From Streptomyces cupreus (lineage in GTDB: Bacteria > Actinomycetota > Actinomycetes > Streptomycetales > Streptomycetaceae), in the NCBI RefSeq assembly GCF_014257025.1, contig NZ_JACMSF010000022.1, positions 1 to 64,000 on the forward strand: DNA of 64,000 nucleotides, written 5' to 3'. Both the position numbers and the translations under genes were made by a program. The notes beneath the pieces are model-generated. The model was given only the letters and a program-made list of their open reading frames with translations. It was not told the DNA's origin and searched no databases. Shown here one piece after another: positions 59,658-64,000 of the stretch (within the stretch, counting starts at the first letter, position 1; every line of letters starts with the position of its first letter).

Positions 59658-59685
59658 ACTATTGCAAGCAGGTGCTTGCAATAGT
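59658..59685. promoter_or_regulatory. Perfect 13-bp inverted repeat upstream of the Xre gene
   Basis: Arms actattgcaagca and tgcttgcaatagt flank just gg. It ends 26 bp before the ATG of the Xre regulator and is its probable autoregulatory operator. Confidence 0.82.
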
Positions 59686-59711
59686 TAGCGCGGGTGGTGC
59701 AAGGTGGAGGC

Positions 59712-60236
59712 ATGGCAACGCTCAATGTCGGCAATCTCGGTGAGTATCTGCGCGAGCAGCGGCGGAACGCCCAGCTCTCGCTGCGGCAGCTCGCCGAGGC
59801 CGCCGGGGTGTCCAACCCGTATCTGAGTCAGATCGAGCGCGGGCTGCGCAAGCCCAGCGCGGAGGTCCTCCAGCAGGTCGCCAAGGCACTGCGGATCTCC
59901 GCCGAGACGCTGTATGTGCGGGCCGGAATCCTGGACGCCGAGCGGGACCGGGACGAGGTGGAGACGCGTGCCGTCATCCTCGCCGATCCCACGCTGACCG
60001 AGCAGCAGAAGCAGGCGCTGCTCCAGATCTACGAGTCCTTCTGCAAGGAGAACGGCTTCGGGATCACGGCGGCCGAGACCACCGCCATGACGGGCGCTGA
60101 CCCCGGCGAGGACGCCGGGCCCGTGGGACTCGGAGACAGCACGCGCACGAACGACGGCAAGGATGCCGACGTAAAAGACATAGCAGACATACAGGACACC
60201 GAGGATCCGCAGGAGCCGCGGCAGTCGGCCGGCTGA
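59712..60236 (+). CDS. Xre-family regulator, Rv0474-like
   Basis: The product has 174 residues. The N-terminal helix-turn-helix reads LREQRRNAQLSLRQLAEAAG and VSNPYLSQIERGLRKPSAEV; the second half is a helical segment and a disordered acidic tail (KDADVKDIADIQDTEDPQEP). ATG at 59712 follows ggtggagg. The following HbhA-like and DUF2516 genes match the order Rv0474-hbhA-Rv0476 in M. tuberculosis, so it is likely the regulator of hbhA-type genes. Confidence 0.88.
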   Translation: MATLNVGNLGEYLREQRRNAQLSLRQLAEAAGVSNPYLSQIERGLRKPSAEVLQQVAKALRISAETLYVRAGILDAERDRDEVETRAVILADPTLTEQQKQALLQIYESFCKENGFGITAAETTAMTGADPGEDAGPVGLGDSTRTNDGKDADVKDIADIQDTEDPQEPRQSAG

Positions 60237-60322
60237 GCCGGGCAACCGGCCGCCGTCGCACGCGCCCACGGGACCACACCCACAAAACCCTCACCTGCAA
60301 GCGACCCGGGAGGACCATCAAA

Positions 60323-60973
60323 ATGGCCATCACCGACGACCTCCGCAAGACCCTCAGCGACCCGACCCCGCTCTACTTCGCCGCCGGCACCGCCGACCTG
60401 GCCTTCCAGCAGGCCAAGAAGGTCCCCGGCCTGGTGGAGCAGCTGCGCGCCGAGGCCCCGGCCCGGATCGAGGCCGTACGCAACTCCGACCCGAAGGCCG
60501 TCCAGGAGAAGGCCGCCGCGCGCGCCAAGGAGGCGCAGGCCCGCGTCAAGGAGACGCAGGAGAACCTCCAGGCCAAGGTCAGCGAGTTCATCAGCACCCT
60601 CGACGGTGACCTGAAGAAGCTCGGCACCACCCTCGACGCCGACCTGAAGAAGCTCGGTGAGAGCGCCCAGGACTTCGCGCTGCGCGGCGTCGGCGTGGCC
60701 GCCGAGTACGCCGTGAAGGCCCGTGAGACCTACGAGAAGGTCGCCGAGCACGGCGAGCAGACCGTGAAGACCTGGCGCGGCGAGGCGGCCGAGGAGATCG
60801 AGGAGCTCGCCGTCGCCGTCGAGCCGAAGGCCGAGCCCGTCGAGGTCAAGGAGGCGGACAAGCCGGCCGAGGCCAAGCCCGCCGCGACGGCCGCGCCGAA
60901 GAAGCCCACCACCGCGAAGAAGACGGCGCCGCGCAAGACGACCGCCAAGAAGACGACTCCGCCCGCGAAGTAA
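60323..60973 (+). CDS. HbhA-like protein with Lys/Ala/Pro-rich tail
   Basis: The product has 216 residues. The N-terminal 160 form a long coiled coil (KAVQEKAAARAKEAQARVKE; LDGDLKKLGTTLDADLKKLG). The C-terminus is a low-complexity basic tail, KKPTTAKKTAPRKTTAKKTT. This is the architecture of mycobacterial heparin-binding haemagglutinin, whose basic tail binds sulfated sugars or lipid inclusions. No signal peptide is present. In a soil organism a role in adhesion, lipid bodies or nucleoid binding is equally possible. Confidence 0.82.
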   Translation: MAITDDLRKTLSDPTPLYFAAGTADLAFQQAKKVPGLVEQLRAEAPARIEAVRNSDPKAVQEKAAARAKEAQARVKETQENLQAKVSEFISTLDGDLKKLGTTLDADLKKLGESAQDFALRGVGVAAEYAVKARETYEKVAEHGEQTVKTWRGEAAEEIEELAVAVEPKAEPVEVKEADKPAEAKPAATAAPKKPTTAKKTAPRKTTAKKTTPPAK

Positions 60974-61087
60974 GCGCGCGGGGCGATAAGGGGACGGGTC
61001 GGGCACTTACGTGGTGCTCGGCCCGTTGTCCGGGTAGCGGGCCTGCCGTTGCGGGTACGGTGACCGCGTAGGGACGAGCCGAGTCGG

Positions 61088-61438
61088 GTGGTGGACGTAG
61101 TGCTGATGCAGGGCTTCAACAACTTCATGGGGCTGCTGTACCTGGCGATGCTGGCGTTCGCGGTGGTGGCGTTCGTCATGGCAGCCCTGTTCCGCGAGGA
61201 CGCGTACCGCGCCGCCGACAAGCAGAACAAGGGTTTCTGGCTGATCATCCTCGGCGTCGCTGTCGCCGTGAACTTCCTGGTGCCGATGCTCTTCCTCCAG
61301 ATCGCGGGCCTGATCGCCTCGATCGTCTTCTTCGTCGACGTACGCCCGGCCCTCCGCCAGGTCTCCGGCGGCCGAGGCCGTGGCCGAGGCGGCTCAAGCA
61401 GCGATGGCCCCTACGGCCCTTGGAACGGCGGACGGTAA
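61088..61438 (+). CDS. DUF2516 membrane protein
   Basis: The product has about 116 residues with three hydrophobic segments (GLLYLAMLAFAVVAFVMAAL; GFWLIILGVAVAVNFLVPML; IAGLIASIVFFVDVRPALRQ) and a Gly/Arg-rich tail. DUF2516 proteins follow hbhA in mycobacteria (Rv0476). GTG at 61088 or ATG at 61106; neither has a strong ribosome-binding site. It ends directly before a terminator-repeat element. Confidence 0.85.
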   Translation: MVDVVLMQGFNNFMGLLYLAMLAFAVVAFVMAALFREDAYRAADKQNKGFWLIILGVAVAVNFLVPMLFLQIAGLIASIVFFVDVRPALRQVSGGRGRGRGGSSSDGPYGPWNGGR

Positions 61439-61443
61439 CTGCA

Positions 61444-61496
61444 GCGCCCCGTTAGGGGCGCGGGGAACTGCGCGACCAGCCACGACGGGCCCGCAG
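61444..61496 (+). repeat. Streptomyces dispersed repeat with terminator hairpin
   Basis: The hairpin gcgcccc-gtta-ggggcgc (61444-61461) is followed by gggaactgcgcgaccagcca and cgacgggcccgcag. It lies 5 bp after the DUF2516 stop. The core gcgcgaccagccacgacgg is the same as in the element inside the ABC ATPase gene at 15614-15658. Confidence 0.8.
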
Positions 61497-61533
61497 TCGG
61501 CATACGACACTCGCCCCCGCGGCGATCAACCGC

Positions 61534-62880
61534 TCATCCCACCCGATCCAGCAGCAGCACAGCCACGTCATCGGTCAGCTCCCCGCCATTGAGGTTCCGG
61601 ACCTCGTTGACGGCTGCCCCGAGCAGCGCCTCTCCCCGCAGCCCCTCGGCGAGCTGCCGCCGGACCATGGACACCATCCCGTCCTGGCCGAGACGCTCCT
61701 TGCCCTCGCCGATCCGCCCCTCGATCAGCCCGTCGGTGTAGAGCATCAGGCTCCACTCCGGTCCCAGCTCCACCTGCATCCGCGGCCACCGGGCCCCGGG
61801 CAGCAGACCGAGAGCCGGCCCGTTGTTGTCGTACGGCAGCAACTTCGCCTGACGACCCGGCCGGGCGAGCAGCGGCGACGGATGCCCGGCGAGACACAGG
61901 CCCGCCCGGCGACCGTCCGGTGCGATGTCCACCGTGCACAGCGTCGCGAAGATCTCGTCGTCCGCCCGCTCGTGCTCCAGCACCTGCTGAAGCGTGCCCA
62001 GTAGCTCGTCCCCGCACAGCCCGGCCAGCGTCAGCGCCCGCCAGGCGATCCGCAGCTCGACACCGAGCGCGGCCTCGTCGGGACCGTGACCACAGACGTC
62101 ACCGATCATGGCGTGCACCGTGCCGTCGGACGTACGGACCACATCGTAGAAGTCACCGCCGAGCAGTGCCCGCGACCGCCCCGGGCGGTAGCGCGCGGCG
62201 AACCGCAGTGACGAGCCCTCCAGCAGCGGCGTGGGCAGCAGGCCTCGCTCAAGGCGGCGGTTCTCCTGCGCCCGCACCCGGCCCTCGGCCAGCCGGCGCT
62301 CGGCGGAGTCGGAACGTTTCCTCTCCACCGCGTAACGGATCGCGCGGCTCAGCAGCCGGCCGTCCAGCTCGTCCCGGAGGAGATAGTCCTGGGCGCCCAC
62401 CCGCACCGCCTCCGCGCCGCGCTCGGCATCGCCGGACGCGGTGAGGGCGAGCACGGCGTGCCGGGGCGCGAGCTCCAGCACGTGCTTGAGCACGGCGAGC
62501 TCGTCGCTGTCGCCGCCGCGGCCCGGCGCGGGCAGCGCCAGGTCCAGCAGGATGCAGTGGACGTCGTCGGTGAGCAGCCGCTCGGCCTCGGTGAGGTTGC
62601 GGGCGGTGCGCACCCGGATCGGCTTGCCCGCCCAGTCGAGCAGTTCGGGCAGGACGGTGGAGCCGCCCGGATCGTCCTCGATGAGCAGCAGTGTCAGCTG
62701 GGTATGGGCGGTGCCGGTGGCACTGGTGTGGTGCGTGTTCTTCTTCTCGGTGTGCTCGACCGTGTCGTCCTCGCGCGGGGCCTCTTCGGCCGAGGGGCCG
62801 CCCACTGTGGGTGCGGCCGTCTGCGCCTGACCACCTTCCACGGCCGGGATCGCTCTCTGCCGCGGTACGGGTACGGGCAT
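61534..62880 (-). CDS. Receiver domain - PP2C (SpoIIE/RsbU-type) phosphatase
   Basis: The product has 448 residues. After a disordered N-terminus, a receiver domain (LLLIEDDPGGS; acceptor Asp in CILLDLALP) is followed by a short coiled coil and a PP2C phosphatase domain (GGDFYDVVRTSDGTVHAMIG, DVCGHG, LAGHPSPL, LYTDGLIEGR, DDVAVLLL). The Lys that normally follows in receivers is Arg in YLLRDE. It probably dephosphorylates an anti-anti-sigma factor under two-component control. ATG at 62880 follows gggaaggaa; a longer frame to 62967 exists. Confidence 0.9.
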   Translation of the reverse strand: MPVPVPRQRAIPAVEGGQAQTAAPTVGGPSAEEAPREDDTVEHTEKKNTHHTSATGTAHTQLTLLLIEDDPGGSTVLPELLDWAGKPIRVRTARNLTEAERLLTDDVHCILLDLALPAPGRGGDSDELAVLKHVLELAPRHAVLALTASGDAERGAEAVRVGAQDYLLRDELDGRLLSRAIRYAVERKRSDSAERRLAEGRVRAQENRRLERGLLPTPLLEGSSLRFAARYRPGRSRALLGGDFYDVVRTSDGTVHAMIGDVCGHGPDEAALGVELRIAWRALTLAGLCGDELLGTLQQVLEHERADDEIFATLCTVDIAPDGRRAGLCLAGHPSPLLARPGRQAKLLPYDNNGPALGLLPGARWPRMQVELGPEWSLMLYTDGLIEGRIGEGKERLGQDGMVSMVRRQLAEGLRGEALLGAAVNEVRNLNGGELTDDVAVLLLDRVG

Positions 62881-63116
62881 CGTCTTGGGTTCCTTCCCTC
62901 CCCCCGAGGGCACGGCGGGGACGAGGGACCTCGACCCACCGACGGGGACCATAGCGGTAGTCGGCACCGCAAAGGAATGGCGCAGGCCACGCCGTTCGGC
63001 GGCTGGCCTCTGTCATATGCCGCGTTCTGTACCGCAGTTGGGCAGGGCGGGAGGCCCAGGGGGATGACGAACGTCACGTCCGCCCGGGGTTTGGAACGGC
63101 CGCGCGCGTGCAGTGC

Positions 63117-63155
63117 GTCACGTGGCCCCGGTCACCCCGGGGCCGTGAGCGTGAC
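63117..63155 (-). terminator. Hairpin after the NlpC/P60 gene
   Basis: Outer arms gtcacg and cgtgac and inner arms ggccccgg and ccggggcc form an extended stem, 8 bp beyond the gene's stop. The 282-bp gap 62881-63162 otherwise holds the promoter region of the phosphatase gene. Confidence 0.75.
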
Positions 63156-63162
63156 TCCGGTC

Positions 63163-64000
63163 TCATACGTCCGGTCGTACGACCGCCAGGATCGGCATGG
63201 AACCGGCGCCCGCGAGGGTCACCGTGCGCCCCGGGCGCGGGGCGTGCACGATCGCGCCGTCGCCGACGTACATGGCGACATGGCTGGCGTCGTCGTTGTA
63301 GATGATGAGGTCGCCGGGGCGCATGTCCTTGATGTCGATGCGCTTGAGCTGCTTCCACTGCTCCTGCGAGGTGCGCGGAATCGGCTGCCCGGCCGCCGCC
63401 CAGGCCTGGGACGTCAGCCCCGAGCAGTCGAAGGTGTCGGGCCCCTCGGCGCCCCATTCGTACGGCTTGCCCAACTGTGCGGTGACATAGGCCACGGCCG
63501 TCTTGCCCTGCGCGGTCGCCTTGCCGTCGATCTCGTCGAGTATCCCGGAGTCCAGCCAGGCGGTTTGTGCCTTGCGAGCGGCCTGCCGCTCCAGTTCGGC
63601 GAGGCGCTCCTTCTCCTCCGCCTCCAGCTCCGACTCCAGCTTCTCGGCGGCCGCGATCTGCTTCTTGACCTTCGCCTTCGCCTTGGCCTTGGCCTTGCGG
63701 TTCGCCTCCAGCTTCTCCCACTGGGCGGAGGCGTCCTTCGCGTACTGCTCCAAGTCCTGCTGGGTGCGGGTCAGTTCGCCGAGCAGCCCCTTGGTCGCGC
63801 GCTCGCCCTGGATCACCCGGCCCGCGCCGTCGAGAAATTCCTGCGGGTCGTCGCTGAGCATCAGCTTGGCCTCGTCCGGCAGTCCGCCGCTGCGGTACTG
63901 CGCGGCGGCCGCGGCGCCGGCCCGCTCCTTGAGGTCGTCCAGCTTCTTCTTGCCCTTGACGATCTTCTTCGCCAGGGCCACGATCTCGGCGGACTGCTTC
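63163..64000 (-). CDS. NlpC/P60-family cell-wall hydrolase (3' part; gene runs off the window)
   Basis: At least 279 residues are visible and the frame is open to the window edge, so the start and any signal peptide are outside. A long Lys/Ala/Glu-rich coiled coil (NRKAKAKAKAKVKKQIAAAE) precedes a C-terminal NlpC/P60 domain. The catalytic Cys is in DTFDCSGLTSQAWAA and the His in DDASHVAMYVGDG; the third polar residue is the His of AIVHAPRPG. Such coiled-coil NlpC proteins are RipA-like endopeptidases that cut peptidoglycan stems during growth and division. Confidence 0.9.
   Translation of the reverse strand, partial: KQSAEIVALAKKIVKGKKKLDDLKERAGAAAAAQYRSGGLPDEAKLMLSDDPQEFLDGAGRVIQGERATKGLLGELTRTQQDLEQYAKDASAQWEKLEANRKAKAKAKAKVKKQIAAAEKLESELEAEEKERLAELERQAARKAQTAWLDSGILDEIDGKATAQGKTAVAYVTAQLGKPYEWGAEGPDTFDCSGLTSQAWAAAGQPIPRTSQEQWKQLKRIDIKDMRPGDLIIYNDDASHVAMYVGDGAIVHAPRPGRTVTLAGAGSMPILAVVRPDV

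Noticed and set aside
61444..61496. Riboswitch or small RNA downstream of the DUF2516 gene
   Set aside because: The hairpin and core match the dispersed Streptomyces repeat also present at 15614-15658, so a repeat/terminator explains it better.
1..64000. CRISPR arrays, tRNA or rRNA genes, integrase/transposase genes
   Set aside because: No regularly spaced identical repeats, no cloverleaf-like stretches noticed, and no recognisable recombinase or transposase proteins; this was by eye, not by a dedicated search.

Overview
The window is high-GC actinobacterial chromosomal DNA, almost certainly Streptomyces. The evidence is extreme GC third-position bias, GTG starts, ATGA/GTGA stop-start overlaps, DUF397/Xre regulator pairs, mycothiol synthase (mshD), glnR, nur, rsiG, the devE/devA/devB cluster, and rare TTA (bldA-type) codons in two regulator genes. 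As I remember it, the order pit - pstBACS - nudix - CHAD - ppk resembles the S. coelicolor SCO4137-SCO4145 region. I see no rRNA, tRNA, CRISPR array, transposase or prophage.

Layout. 1-2.1 kb: G-rich degenerate repeats, a lipoprotein, small conserved proteins and a CsoR-type metal repressor with its operator. 2.3-12.5 kb: a phosphate island with a low-affinity Pi transporter and DUF47 partner, the pstSCAB operon under a clear PHO box, then polyphosphate kinase, a CHAD protein and a Nudix hydrolase. 12.7-20.6 kb: two divergent export/regulatory units. One is GntR-ABC-permease, carrying a recent tandem duplication and an intergenic repeat embedded in the ATPase gene. The other is ECF sigma - membrane zinc anti-sigma - ABC - permease. 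20.6-29.6 kb: mshD, a secreted 5'-nucleotidase, an LmeA-like protein, an Xre/DUF397 locus, a candidate toxin-antitoxin pair and a pectate lyase-pectin methylesterase fusion. 29.5-38.3 kb: an HtrA - small protein - response regulator - kinase envelope-stress unit, a LacI regulator, GlnR, a MoaD-like protein and a second LmeA-like protein.

38.5-45.4 kb: a cysteine-containing leader peptide before a rhodanese/DUF1416 operon, DsrE, a 32-residue membrane peptide, nitrobindin-like protein, Nur, YgfZ, Dtd, RsiG (c-di-GMP-dependent anti-sigma for WhiG) and an Eis-like acetyltransferase. 45.6-51 kb: the devE/devA/devB developmental locus with apparently leaderless promoters and shared AGTTGG operators, followed by a tandem two-domain APH-type kinase. 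51-55.4 kb: TetR, a HelD/UvrD-like ATPase, a HAD protein, an imine-reductase-like enzyme and its divergent HxlR regulator. 55.5-59.6 kb: two consecutive ECF41 units, each with an oxidoreductase gene, its own TGTCACA-N16-(C/T)GTC promoter and a terminal ECF41 sigma gene. 59.6-64 kb: an Xre - HbhA-like - DUF2516 cluster syntenic with mycobacterial Rv0474-hbhA-Rv0476, a receiver-PP2C phosphatase, and the 3' part of an NlpC/P60 hydrolase gene that runs off the window.

The genes describe phosphate and nitrogen homeostasis, envelope stress and developmental control in an ordinary core region. The unusual items are regulatory or structural: the twin ECF41 units, the chimeric 52-codon mini-gene, the coding-embedded repeat, the Xre operator duplicated inside its own gene, and the sulfur-type leader peptide.
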